Shown piece by piece: positions 1-7,877 of a stretch of DNA of 64,000 nt (the first letter of the stretch is position 1; each line of letters opens with the position of its first letter). The notes under the pieces were generated by a model. That model ran no database searches. It was not told the DNA's origin and worked only from the letters and a program-made list of their open reading frames with translations. Source of the DNA: Bacillus sp. Bos-x628 (lineage in GTDB: Bacteria; Bacillota; Bacilli; Bacillales; Bacillaceae); the NCBI RefSeq assembly GCF_040500475.1, contig NZ_CP159358.1:1054001-1118000 (forward strand). Reading direction: 5' to 3'. Position numbers and translations under genes: made by a program.

Positions 1-113
1 GGTGCTTGTGCAAATTCCTGACTTAACGTGCCTTGGTTTTGCTGTATATTGTCCACCTTCACCGCTGAGATCAGCATAAGGATAACAAAAAGAGCTGTAT
101 GAATTTTTATCAT
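1..113 (-). CDS. Small exported peptide, N-terminal part only
   Basis: The reading frame runs off the left edge of the window, so only the first 37 residues are visible. They begin MIKIHTALFVILMLISA, a short basic start followed by a hydrophobic stretch typical of a signal peptide, then a polar Gln-rich segment (NIQQNQGTLSQ). A strong AAGGAGG lies upstream at 124-130. A second ATG at 117 is closer to it but gives a polar peptide without a signal sequence, so the ATG at 113 is preferred. It could be a Phr-like or other small secreted peptide, but no rap gene precedes it on this strand. Function unknown. Confidence 0.4.
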   Translation of the reverse strand, partial: MIKIHTALFVILMLISAVKVDNIQQNQGTLSQEFAQA

Positions 114-388
114 TCATCTAGTTCCTCCTTGAATAAAAGTAGGCCGTAAGATACTTGTCTACTCTAACAAGAGCCATTTACATTTTCACCCACAAATATT
201 TGCATGCTTGTCCAAATTCCGTCATTAAATGGTATGTCCTAGTTTAAATATGAAAAAAATAGAAATGTTAGCGCTTAAAATTCTCTATTTTTCTCCTATA
301 ATCATCCTTATGCACCTGATGATGGGTTATTACATTTTCTTTTCATTTGTATCAACATGGTTTAAACTGTGACAAAAGAACTAAAATA

Positions 389-422
389 AAAAAGCTTTCT
401 CTCCTATGTGAGAAAAAGCTTT
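389..422 (-). terminator. Intrinsic terminator
   Basis: Read on the minus strand, AAGCTTTTTCTC pairs with GAGAAAGCTT across a short loop and is followed by a T-rich tract. It ends transcription of the small minus-strand gene next to it. Confidence 0.75.
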
Positions 423-615
423 AGCTTCTGGCTTCTTTAAGATATTCAAAAATAACATCTCCGCCATGTTTTGCGATACCTCGAAAATGTTTAAAATCAT
501 CTTGCTTGACTAAAACTGAACGAAAAAATAAAAAATCATCTTTTCGAATGGTCACTTGCTTTTCCGAACCATTACGTAATGCTTCAAGTATTGCGAGGAT
601 TTGTTCTTCTGTCAA
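421..615 (-). CDS. Hypothetical small protein, 64 aa
   Basis: A small, mostly soluble protein with acidic and basic residues, starting MTEEQILAILEALRNG and ending in EYLKEARS. I recognise no domain. The frame is open up to an ATG at 660, but that start has no ribosome site. GGGAGAGG lies a few bases upstream of the TTG at 615, so the TTG is chosen. It is followed by a clear terminator. It lies between the partial exported peptide and ykvS, in a segment of short genes. Function unknown. Confidence 0.55.
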   Translation of the reverse strand: MTEEQILAILEALRNGSEKQVTIRKDDFLFFRSVLVKQDDFKHFRGIAKHGGDVIFEYLKEARS

Positions 616-783
616 AAAAACCTCTCCCTTTCTGCCATGATCAATTATTAAATATACCATTCGTTTTAAAAGCGTACAACGGAAAACGAAGCAAAAATAT
701 CTTTATACTTTACATTGGTATGAAAATATTGCAAAATACTTTCTAATAGGGAATGAAATCTGTTTTTAAAGGAGAGGAATCGG

Positions 784-972
784 TTGAAGATTGCAAAAAT
801 TGGAAATGTGGTTGAATTTAGAAATGGTTTAACGGGTGTGGTTGAAAAAGTAAATGAAAACTCGGTCATTGTCGATGTTACCATCATGGACAATTATAGA
901 GATTTAGAACTGGACTCACTGACAGTAGTTAATCATAAAAATTATAAAATCATCAAAGACTCCTTACATTAA
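784..972 (+). CDS. ykvS: YkvS family small protein (DUF2187)
   Basis: A 62-residue protein that looks like one small beta-barrel domain. It contains GVVEKVNENSVIVD and TIMDNYRDLE, which match B. subtilis YkvS as I remember it. The family has the KOW/SH3-like look of DUF2187, but no biochemical role is known to me. The start is TTG at 784 behind AAAGGAGAGG. A stem-loop follows after about 80 bases. In B. subtilis ykvS also lies near the que operon, which supports orthology. Confidence 0.8.
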   Translation: MKIAKIGNVVEFRNGLTGVVEKVNENSVIVDVTIMDNYRDLELDSLTVVNHKNYKIIKDSLH

Positions 973-1049
973 TTTGCAATCCTCAATTCTAACAATCATT
1001 ACATACTATCTACGAATCAAAGCTGTCTAGACAGACAATGACATATAAA

Positions 1050-1084
1050 AAGACTGACACCAAGTGAGGAAAGTCAGTCTTTTT
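1050..1084. terminator. Bidirectional intrinsic terminator
   Basis: AAAAAGACTGAC pairs with GTCAGTCTTTTT around a 12-base loop, with A and T runs on both sides. It can serve ykvS on the plus strand and the converging small gene on the minus strand. Confidence 0.8.
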
Positions 1085-1295
1085 GCGTATGAAAGGTTTG
1101 CAATTCTGCTTTTGTTTTATACATCTCTACTTCTTCAGGTGTAATGATGCCTTTATCGATCAGCAGTGCGATTAACCCAAGCAATGTGGAGGCACTCCAT
1201 TTATAGCGTTCTTTATTTTGATGCTCAAGCATATGAAGCTCTTCCCTCAGCTCCATCAGCAGCTTCTCTCTTTTCTCTTCTCTGTTCTCCAACAC
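1074..1295 (-). CDS. Hypothetical small protein, 73 aa
   Basis: The N-terminal half is strongly charged and helical (MLENREEKREKLLMELREEL) and probably forms a coiled coil. The C-terminal half contains LLGLIALLIDKGIITPEEVE, a pattern seen in many small Bacillus and phage proteins that end in a short helix-turn-helix-like hairpin. No family is identified. GGAGG lies just upstream of the ATG. A possible promoter (TTGTGC, 17 bases, TATGCT) lies upstream on the minus strand, and a LexA-like box at 1377-1390 lies beyond it, so SOS control is possible but unproven. Confidence 0.6.
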   Translation of the reverse strand: MLENREEKREKLLMELREELHMLEHQNKERYKWSASTLLGLIALLIDKGIITPEEVEMYKTKAELQTFHTQKD

Positions 1296-1372
1296 ATACG
1301 CCTCCGTTTTCCACTGATTGCCCCTATTTTATCTCAAAGCATACCTGATAAGCAAAAAAAGCACAATTCGTA

Positions 1373-1402
1373 TTTACAAACATACGTTCTGTGTTATATA
1401 AT
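1373..1402 (+). promoter_or_regulatory. Predicted SigA promoter with LexA (DinR)-like box
   Basis: TTTACA at 1373-1378 and TATAAT at 1397-1402 are 18 bases apart. On the minus strand, 1377-1390 reads AGAACGTATGTTTG, close to the B. subtilis LexA consensus (CGAAC, four bases, GTTY). The box sits in the spacer, where binding would block transcription. It could also act on the divergent small gene. No coding frame with a ribosome site follows on the plus strand. Confidence 0.4.
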
Positions 1403-1408
1403 GAAATT

Positions 1409-1489
1409 ACGAGCTGGTAGCCCCCAGCCGTCCTAGCAAGTTCTATTCCTATTTGTATGAGAAGAGTGACATGACTCTTCTCTTTTTTT
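1409..1489 (+). ncRNA. Candidate small RNA of about 80 nt
   Basis: A predicted promoter at 1373-1402 is followed about 80 bases later by a strong terminator, GAGAAGAGT...ACTCTTCTC with seven T residues. Between them lies the hairpin GCTGG-TAGCCC-CCAGC, whose loop is C-rich. C-rich loops are typical of trans-acting small RNAs in Firmicutes. The only short frame inside (MKLRAGSPQPS) has no ribosome site. The rest of the gap up to 1843 shows nothing else I can support. No known RNA family recognised. Confidence 0.4.
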
Positions 1490-1843
1490 GCCTTCAAAAG
1501 AACCTCTTTTGACTGATTGTCATGGCATATGATTCAATGTACATTTTTTATGGACACTTGTTTTATAGTTCAGATATGCACGGAAAGGACCCTTATTTTC
1601 TGAGAAACACCGTATGATAGAGACAAACAACACGAACGAAATATTTTGCCCAGAAAAAACTCACGTGCTGATCATTCAATACAATAAGGTGTGTCTTGAT
1701 TCATGTCCGCTTTTATTGAGTTTTTTGTATCTTTTTTCCTATTTAATGCCAATCTTTGCATTGGTAAAATTGACCTTGTTCAGAATAGGAGGGAGTGACT
1801 TCTTCTGGGAAAAATACTTGATGCAACAGCACTAACAAACGCT

Positions 1844-3736
1844 ATGGAAGAAAGAGCGAAGCACTATCAGGAACTTCGCGAAGAAATGATAGATTTGAAA
1901 CAAGCATTACAAGGTGTGGCTAGTTTAGGTGATGAGTTCACAGGTAAAGGGGCAGATAACATCAAAGCCTTTTATGCTGATCTTGCACTTTATGCCAATA
2001 CCTATCTTGATTTTATTGACATGCAAAAGGCTTTTTTAGATGGAGTGAAAGGAAAGCTTGATGATGCGTCTTTAGGAGGCCATACGTTTATTGACGAGCA
2101 CTTTCTCGAATCTCAAGTGAAACAAGGCATTCAAAACAATCAAGATATGGTGGAAGAACAAAAGGAAGCTCTTGCAAATATTTTTGATGACATTCGTGAT
2201 CTGATTGAGTTAGATGTATTTTCTAGCAAAGAAGTAAACGAACACTTAGATGATGCGAATATAAAACGACAAGAAACGATTGATGCCTTACATAAAATAG
2301 ACCATGAACTCAAAACGGAATATGCAAAATCAGAAGCGATCGAGCAACATCTTACATCATTTTATACCAAAATGATGGCAGCCACCGGTAAAGGGAAACA
2401 CGCACAGCCCATGTATTATGATGCAAAAGCGTTTCATGAGACAGAAGTGTACAAAAATCATGATAAAATAGATGCACAGGTGAAAGCGTATTTAAAGGTG
2501 AAAAAAGAAGAAGCAGAGAAACGAAGAATCAAAGAGTTCATGGCAAAACTTGATGATCCATCATGCATATCAGTAGATCAATATTTTGAGATAGTAGATG
2601 AGATTGGATATGAACATCTCTCTTACGATCAAAAAATGTACTACAGTCAGCTTCTTCAAATGAAAGCACAAGAAGAAGCGTCAAATGTATTGATTGATGG
2701 CATCAAAGGGGCAGCAGTTGGTATTTATGATGTGGCAAAAGATACAGTGATCGGCATGTACGATCTTGTCACTGACCCTGGTGGAGCTGTAGAATCTGTT
2801 GTCACCGCTGTTTCTCACCCAATTGAAACGTCAAAAGTCATTGGAAAAGCCATTTCTGATTCATTTCAAAAAGAGGTTATTAAAGGTGATGCCTACTCAA
2901 GAGCACATTGGTTTGCCTATGCCACTGGCTCTTTAGCAGAAATCGTATTTGGCTCAAAAGGTGCAGGATCCATCACGAAAACAGGAACAGCTTCGGCAAA
3001 AACAACGATTAAAAAAGGACTTGAACAAGGAGCAAAATCAATCGATAATGTCTCCATTCCGAATTTATTGCCGTACTCACCAAAGTTTCAAATAGCTGGC
3101 GGCGGAAAACTGCCATATAACGTATTTGATGGAGAAAACATTAAAAATAAGCTTCTCTCCATGGCAAAACGTTTAGACAACAATCCAAGCTATGGAATCT
3201 CCAAAACAGGCAGACGATTACCAGCACCAAAAACACCGCCGACAGTCGTTAAATATGGAGAACATTTCGTCAGGTGGAAACGAAAGAAAGTGTTAAAACC
3301 AAATATCGTTTATACAACAAAACAAGGCTACACCTACACAACAGATCACTATGGCCGCATTGTCAAAGTCGAAGCAAGTGATTTACAATACGGAGAGATC
3401 AAAAGAAACCAATATGCCCAATCAAATGCTGGAAAACCAGATCGACTGCCAGATGATGACGGAGGTCATTTAATTGCGTCTATTTTCAAAGGTTCAGGTG
3501 ATATTGATAACCTGCTTCCGATGAATTCACAGATTAACAGAAGCGGTGGGAAATGGTATCAATTGGAACAAGAGTGGTTGGCAGCTTTGAGGAAAAATCC
3601 GCCTGAGACTGTTTCAGTTAATATTGAACCTGTCTATATGAATGATTCATTAAGACCTGATCGTTTCATTGTTAAATATTCAATAGCAGACGGTGATTTT
3701 AAAAAATCAATTATTAAAAATCAAAAAGGTGGATAA
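1844..3736 (+). CDS. LXG-domain polymorphic toxin with nuclease tip (YeeF/YobL type)
   Basis: A secreted antibacterial toxin of the type exported by the Bacillus Yuk/ESX type VII system. Residues 1-210 are the helical LXG domain (EFTGKGADNIKAFYADL, EEQKEALANIFDDI, ATGKGKHAQP). Residues 285-390 are the linker and pre-toxin region (GDAYSRAHWFAYATGS). The C-terminal 110 residues are a DNA/RNA non-specific endonuclease tip with DDDGGHLIA, where the His is catalytic in the family, and NLLPMNSQINR. The first ATG is at 1844, but the conserved LXG start (KILDATALTNA) is encoded upstream in frame, back to a stop at 1796. Only a CTG at 1805 behind AGGAGGG could start it. The true start may therefore be CTG, or a lost start codon. 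An immunity gene follows after two bases. Confidence 0.85.
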   Translation: MEERAKHYQELREEMIDLKQALQGVASLGDEFTGKGADNIKAFYADLALYANTYLDFIDMQKAFLDGVKGKLDDASLGGHTFIDEHFLESQVKQGIQNNQDMVEEQKEALANIFDDIRDLIELDVFSSKEVNEHLDDANIKRQETIDALHKIDHELKTEYAKSEAIEQHLTSFYTKMMAATGKGKHAQPMYYDAKAFHETEVYKNHDKIDAQVKAYLKVKKEEAEKRRIKEFMAKLDDPSCISVDQYFEIVDEIGYEHLSYDQKMYYSQLLQMKAQEEASNVLIDGIKGAAVGIYDVAKDTVIGMYDLVTDPGGAVESVVTAVSHPIETSKVIGKAISDSFQKEVIKGDAYSRAHWFAYATGSLAEIVFGSKGAGSITKTGTASAKTTIKKGLEQGAKSIDNVSIPNLLPYSPKFQIAGGGKLPYNVFDGENIKNKLLSMAKRLDNNPSYGISKTGRRLPAPKTPPTVVKYGEHFVRWKRKKVLKPNIVYTTKQGYTYTTDHYGRIVKVEASDLQYGEIKRNQYAQSNAGKPDRLPDDDGGHLIASIFKGSGDIDNLLPMNSQINRSGGKWYQLEQEWLAALRKNPPETVSVNIEPVYMNDSLRPDRFIVKYSIADGDFKKSIIKNQKGG

Positions 3737-3738
3737 AA

Positions 3739-4224
3739 ATGGAACTAGAGAAACTAGATACTCTGTATGGTGAAATTGCACGAACTATTAATGAAATGAT
3801 ACCAAAAGAATGGAAAGAAGTTTGTTTATATGCGGAGATACTCGACGATTCTGCAGAGATTAATTTTTATTATAGATTAATAGGTGAAAATGAATATCGT
3901 TACTCACATAATATACCTGAAGATCATAATGTAAGTGAATCAATCTATAACGATTATTTAATAAAATTACATGATTTATTTGAAGAGCTACAACAAGCAT
4001 ATGAATTAATTAATCCAGAAAAATGGACAAATCTAACTCTAAAATTAGATGCAAATGGAAAATTCTCTTTAGACTTAGACTACGAAGATGTATTGAACCA
4101 AGGAATGTATTCATCAGAAAGGGAAGCAATTTGGGCATACGAGCATTTAGGAATATACCCGAAAAGAAAATCAGTTAGAGAATTTCTCGAAGAATATATA
4201 AAAAATAAAGAAGAAAACAAATAG
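3739..4224 (+). CDS. yezG: YezG-family immunity protein
   Basis: A 161-residue acidic cytosolic protein that should bind and block the nuclease tip of the toxin just upstream. It resembles B. subtilis YezG (DUF600), the partner of YeeF, in its length, its N-terminal DTLYGEIARTINEMIPKEW and its ending in EREAIWAYEHLGIYP. It starts two bases after the toxin stop, and AAAGGTGGA serves as the ribosome site, so the two are co-translated. It is more AT-rich than the core genes nearby, as usual for immunity cassettes. A stem-loop follows. Confidence 0.8.
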   Translation: MELEKLDTLYGEIARTINEMIPKEWKEVCLYAEILDDSAEINFYYRLIGENEYRYSHNIPEDHNVSESIYNDYLIKLHDLFEELQQAYELINPEKWTNLTLKLDANGKFSLDLDYEDVLNQGMYSSEREAIWAYEHLGIYPKRKSVREFLEEYIKNKEENK

Positions 4225-4260
4225 CACATTACCCTCCAAATACAGGAGGGTTTTTGTATT
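4224..4260 (+). terminator. Terminator-like hairpin, cassette-end repeat copy 1
   Basis: CCCTCC-AAATAC-AGGAGGG followed by TTTTTG. The surrounding 37 bases recur with few changes at 4993-5029, directly after the next immunity gene, so this is a repeated cassette boundary as well as a likely terminator. Confidence 0.65.
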
Positions 4261-4376
4261 AGATATAAATTGGCTATAGAAAAAGTAGACTAAGAAGATA
4301 CAACTTGTTCCGACTGATTTGCATAAAAACGTGCCACATATTGGTGCCGCATCAGACTTAAGAGGAGGCTATTAAA

Positions 4377-4952
4377 ATGAGTTTTAAACGGATTAAAGAC
4401 AAACTTGATCAATACGCCATTGATATTAGATCAACCAAAATAAATAACTCATTAAACGAAATGAATAAAATAGAAGAAGAAAATGGATATCATATTTCTT
4501 CTGATTATAAAAGTTTTATTAATGAATACGGGGAATGTTGGATTGAGGACAATGTATATACCTATCTAAGAGAAAAACCAGTGTGGTTAGTTGGTGAATC
4601 AGTGCCAGTCGAATTGTTTTATGGGTTGGAGCAGAATGATTATGATATACGAGAAGCCATAAAAACATATAAAGAACAATTGCCAGAACAAATAATTCCT
4701 ATCGCAGACGCAGACGGCGGAGACCTAATTTGTTTAGATGTTAGTGAAATAAATCAAGGGAAAATTTATTTTTGGGATCATGAACTAAGAGATGGGGAAC
4801 AAGACCTATTCCTAATCGCTGATACGTTTACTGAATTTATTGAAGGGTTATTTGTTGTTGAAGAAGATGATGAAGATAGTGAGACAGGAGTTATTGATAT
4901 CCAACTTAGTGACGACCTTTTGGCTATGTTAAAAGATATAAATAAAGATTGA
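4377..4952 (+). CDS. SUKH (SMI1/KNR4) family immunity protein
   Basis: A 191-residue acidic protein with the SUKH-1 pattern: EEENGYHISSDYKSFINEYG near the N-terminus, then PIADADGGDLICLDVS and KIYFWDHE, and a helical end that is very acidic (EEDDEDSETG). SUKH proteins neutralise nuclease and other toxin tips in contact-dependent systems. B. subtilis YobK, partner of the LXG nuclease YobL, is of this type. No intact toxin precedes it here, so it is probably a spare or orphan immunity gene, or matches the decayed tip downstream. GAGGAGGC lies before the ATG. Confidence 0.75.
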   Translation: MSFKRIKDKLDQYAIDIRSTKINNSLNEMNKIEEENGYHISSDYKSFINEYGECWIEDNVYTYLREKPVWLVGESVPVELFYGLEQNDYDIREAIKTYKEQLPEQIIPIADADGGDLICLDVSEINQGKIYFWDHELRDGEQDLFLIADTFTEFIEGLFVVEEDDEDSETGVIDIQLSDDLLAMLKDINKD

Positions 4953-4992
4953 AGTTTTGTCAAATTTTCAACTGAGACTTGTTATAAAACTG

Positions 4993-5029
4993 ACACATTA
5001 CCTTCCGAATAAAGGAGGGTATTTGTATG
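4993..5029 (+). repeat. Cassette-end repeat copy 2
   Basis: About 31 of 37 bases match 4224-4260, including the CCTCC...GGAGGG hairpin and the TTTGTAT tail. It follows the SUKH gene just as copy 1 follows yezG. This fits stepwise growth of the locus by duplication of toxin-tip and immunity cassettes. Confidence 0.6.
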
Positions 5030-5087
5030 CAAAAATTCATATATAAATCTAGCGATTAAGAATGTTTGTTCTAATCCTGTTTAACCA

Positions 5088-5872
5088 TTTCAAAAAGAGG
5101 TCATTGAAGGTGATGCCTACTCAAGAGCACATTGGTTTGCCTATGCCACTGGCTCTTTAGCAGAAATCGTATTTGGCTCAAAAGGTGCAGGAGCCATCAC
5201 GAAAACAGGAACATCTGCAGCTAAAACAACGATTAAAAAAGGACTTGAACAAGGAGCAAAATCAATCGATAATGTCTCCATTCCGAATTTATTGCCGTAC
5301 TCACCAAAGTTTCAAATAGCTGGCGGCGGAAAACTGCCATATAATGTGTTTGATGGAGAAAACATTAAAAATAAGCTTCTTTCCATGGCAAAACGTTTAG
5401 ACAACAATCCAGGATACGGGATCTCTAAGACAGGCAGACGATTACCAGCACCAAAAACACCGCCGACAGTCGTTAAATATGGAGAACATTTCGTCAGGTG
5501 GAAACGAAAGAAAGTGTTAAAACCAAATATCGTTTATACAACAAAACAAGGCTACACCTACACAACAGATCACTATGGCCGCATTGTCAAAGTCGAAGCA
5601 AGTGATTTACAATACGGAGAGATCAAAAGAAACCAATATGCCCAATCAAATACTGGAAAACCAGATCGACTATCAAAAGATGATGGTGGTCATTTAATTG
5701 CCTCTATTTTCAAAGAGTCTGGGGATATTGATCATCTACTTCCAATGAATTCACAGATGAATCGAAGTGGCGGCAAATGGTATGAGATGGAGCAGGAGTG
5801 AAAAAAGCACTGGCATCAGAACCTCCAAAGTGTATAAAGGTTAGGAATGAACCAAAATATTTAAACGATTAA
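5088..5872 (+). pseudogene. Orphan LXG toxin tip, decayed duplicate
   Basis: This repeats the last third of the full toxin from its QKEV segment onwards with high identity, starting directly after a TAA and without the LXG export domain. The frame stays open from 5088 to a TGA at 5801. The stop appears to come from loss of one G: restoring it continues as EWKKALASEPP, parallel to EWLAALRKNPP in the intact toxin, until a further stop near 5872. A TTG at 5292 could begin a 169-residue product, but no ribosome site supports it. It looks like a silent cassette that could recombine into the full gene. Nothing more is recognisable from 5873 to 6090. Confidence 0.75.
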
Positions 5873-6097
5873 TCAGACCCTCTAAACTTGCTGTGTTTTA
5901 TAGCAGAAGATAAAAAATAGCGTTGAATAAGGTGAGAAATTCAACAATATATCCCATTTATCATTAAATAGGTGCGCTTATCCATAATAACATTTCAGTT
6001 GATTAGAGAATTGATGCTAAAATAAATGATGAAGAGGAATATGCAAAGTAAACGATACTCGACAACTCGCATGCGAAGATAACCCCTGCAAGAATTA

Positions 6098-6132
6098 AAT
6101 CATCCCTTCACTCTGTTGTGAGGGATGATTTT
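6098..6132. terminator. Intrinsic terminator downstream of queF
   Basis: AAATCATCCCT pairs with AGGGATGATTT across a 13-base loop, with T-rich flanks on both strands. It closes the que operon and separates it from the toxin island. Confidence 0.75.
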
Positions 6133-6198
6133 TGTAGATTTATTGGGCGCTTTTAGAAGTGATATTTTACCACATCTTTTTGTTATGACTTCTTTCTC

Positions 6199-6696
6199 TT
6201 ATCGATTATCAATCGTTTCAGGGTACATATCATGATTCATCATGCGGTACTCTGCCATGTCTTCATATTTCGTACCAGGCTTGCCGTAGTTTGTATATGG
6301 ATCAATGGAAATACCGCCTCTTGGTGTGAATTTCCCCCAAACCTCAATATACTTTGGGTCCATCAACTCAATTAGATCATTCATGATAATATTCATACAA
6401 TCCTCATGAAAATCACCGTGGTTACGGAAACTGAACAAATATAATTTTAAAGATTTACTCTCTACCATAACTTCGTTTGGAATATAGCTAATATAAATGG
6501 TCGCGAAGTCAGGCTGTCCTGTTTGCGGACAAAGAGATGTAAACTCCGGGCAATTAAACTTTACGAAATAATCTCTGTTTGTATGTTTATTTGGAAACGT
6601 CTCTAGTACTTGTGGTGCATATTCAAATAAGTAATTTGTTCCTTGGTTTCCTAATAAAGTGACACCTTCTAATTCTTCTGGTTTTCTTGTCGTCAT
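6199..6696 (-). CDS. queF: NADPH-dependent 7-cyano-7-deazaguanine reductase QueF
   Basis: Reduces the nitrile preQ0 to the amine preQ1 with NADPH, the last free-base step before insertion into tRNA on the queuosine route. The 165-residue length is that of the short, single-domain (type I) enzymes. The catalytic Cys is in [13 protein letters not shown], and the QueF motif with its Glu is in [11 protein letters not shown]. It is the last gene of queCDEF, 15 bases after queE, and is followed by a terminator. Close match to B. subtilis QueF (YkvM). Confidence 0.95.
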   Translation of the reverse strand: MTTRKPEELEGVTLLGNQGTNYLFEYAPQVLETFPNKHTNRDYFVKFNCPEFTSLCPQTGQPDFATIYISYIPNEVMVESKSLKLYLFSFRNHGDFHEDCMNIIMNDLIELMDPKYIEVWGKFTPRGGISIDPYTNYGKPGTKYEDMAEYRMMNHDMYPETIDNR

Positions 6697-6711
6697 ATCA
6701 TTTCTTCCTTT

Positions 6712-7443
6712 CTATACGCCTCGTTTATTTCCCCATAATAATGTGTGCAACTGTGGTAACACTCTCACACGATTCAGGTCTGGATCCTTTGCCACTTGAT
6801 CAACAAGTGCTTCATATTTTTCCAATAAGTGTGTCAGCAAATACGCATCATCAGATGTGACCGTGTCATCATTTCCTACCTGTAAATAAAAAGGAAGCTC
6901 TGGGTATTTTGCATGAACATCTTTTGCATATGCTAGGTCAAGATCATTAAAGATGACAACTTTCAAGCTTGCATGTTGCAGGCGGTCCCCATTTTTCAAT
7001 TCATCTATGATCCGTGTAAGTTTCGTAAAATCCGTTTTCATGTTTGAACTCGGCGGCTTAGGAGAGATCGTTAAATCATCAATCTTTAAGAACCAGTCTT
7101 GATATATTGTTCCTTGTGTTTCAAGGGCTGTGTCTATTCCTTCTTCATGTAACAAGTCAATAAGTGATTCGATTTGCTTTAAAAGAGCTGGATTCCCTCC
7201 TGAAATGGTAACATGAGAAAAAGCATTTCCGCCTATTTTTTTCAGCTCTTTCACAATTTCTTCAGCCTGAAGCCACTTAATCTCATGTTTTGCCGACCCA
7301 TCCCATGTAAACGATGAGTCACACCAGCTACACGAGTAATCACAGCCGGCTGTTCTGACAAACATTGTTTTTTGTCCAATAACCATTCCCTCGCCTTGAA
7401 TGGTCGGACCAAAGATTTCTAATACCGGGATTGCTTTAGTCAT
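6712..7443 (-). CDS. queE: 7-carboxy-7-deazaguanine synthase QueE (radical SAM)
   Basis: Converts 6-carboxy-tetrahydropterin to 7-carboxy-7-deazaguanine. The radical SAM cluster ligands are in CDYSCSWCDSSF (C-x3-C-x2-C), preceded by the substrate loop FGPTIQGEGM. SGGNPALL is the SAM-binding motif. Starting at ATG 7443 gives 243 residues and the MTKAIPVLEIFGP start that matches B. subtilis QueE, although no strong ribosome site is seen. The first bases overlap the end of queD, so translation is probably coupled. An upstream TTG at 7452 is possible. Confidence 0.95.
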   Translation of the reverse strand: MTKAIPVLEIFGPTIQGEGMVIGQKTMFVRTAGCDYSCSWCDSSFTWDGSAKHEIKWLQAEEIVKELKKIGGNAFSHVTISGGNPALLKQIESLIDLLHEEGIDTALETQGTIYQDWFLKIDDLTISPKPPSSNMKTDFTKLTRIIDELKNGDRLQHASLKVVIFNDLDLAYAKDVHAKYPELPFYLQVGNDDTVTSDDAYLLTHLLEKYEALVDQVAKDPDLNRVRVLPQLHTLLWGNKRGV

Positions 7444-7876
7444 TCGATTCAACTCGTTTCGGGCGATAAATACAATAGCTTGTTGGCGTCTCTCTTACAA
7501 ATACTTGTACACAAATAGGACGATTATTTAATGTCGATAAATATGCTGCGACCTTGTCATGCACTGTTTTTGCGACAACCTCTGTTGTTGGCATGTTATA
7601 TGAATCGTTTGAGGAAAATTCCTCATGATCATTCAGCAACGTATGATCATACTGCCCATGAATGAGCTTTTTCAGTGAGCTAAAGTTCACGAGAAACCCC
7701 GACTCATCTAAATGGTCTCCTGCAATAGTGATATTGATGGTGTACGTATGACCATGCACTCTACTACATGCACCAGCATCCTCTCTCGGTATAAAGTGAG
7801 CCGCCGATATCTGCATATCTTTATTTAATTCAAATGCATACGGATGGTTCGTCTGTGGATACATTTGAGAAAGCAC
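7436..7876 (-). CDS. queD: 6-carboxy-5,6,7,8-tetrahydropterin synthase QueD
   Basis: Zinc enzyme of the PTPS fold that turns dihydroneopterin triphosphate into 6-carboxy-tetrahydropterin, the first dedicated step after GTP cyclohydrolase. Zinc-binding His residues are in SAAHFIP and VHGHTY, the reactive Cys is in GACSRVHG, and the catalytic Glu motif PTTEVVA follows. The proposed start is GTG at 7876, with GGAGG from the end of queC nine bases away. ATG at 7864 is an alternative. It overlaps the start of queE. Confidence 0.93.
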   Translation of the reverse strand: MLSQMYPQTNHPYAFELNKDMQISAAHFIPREDAGACSRVHGHTYTINITIAGDHLDESGFLVNFSSLKKLIHGQYDHTLLNDHEEFSSNDSYNMPTTEVVAKTVHDKVAAYLSTLNNRPICVQVFVRETPTSYCIYRPKRVESND

Positions 7877-7877
7877 C

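Noticed and set aside
1614..1835. 73-codon plus-strand frame upstream of the LXG toxin
   Set aside because: No ribosome site at its start, odd composition, and it overlaps the LXG start region in another frame.
5292..5801. 169-codon frame from TTG as a separate functional toxin
   Set aside because: It is the inner part of a duplicated toxin end, truncated by a frameshift and lacking an export domain and a ribosome site.
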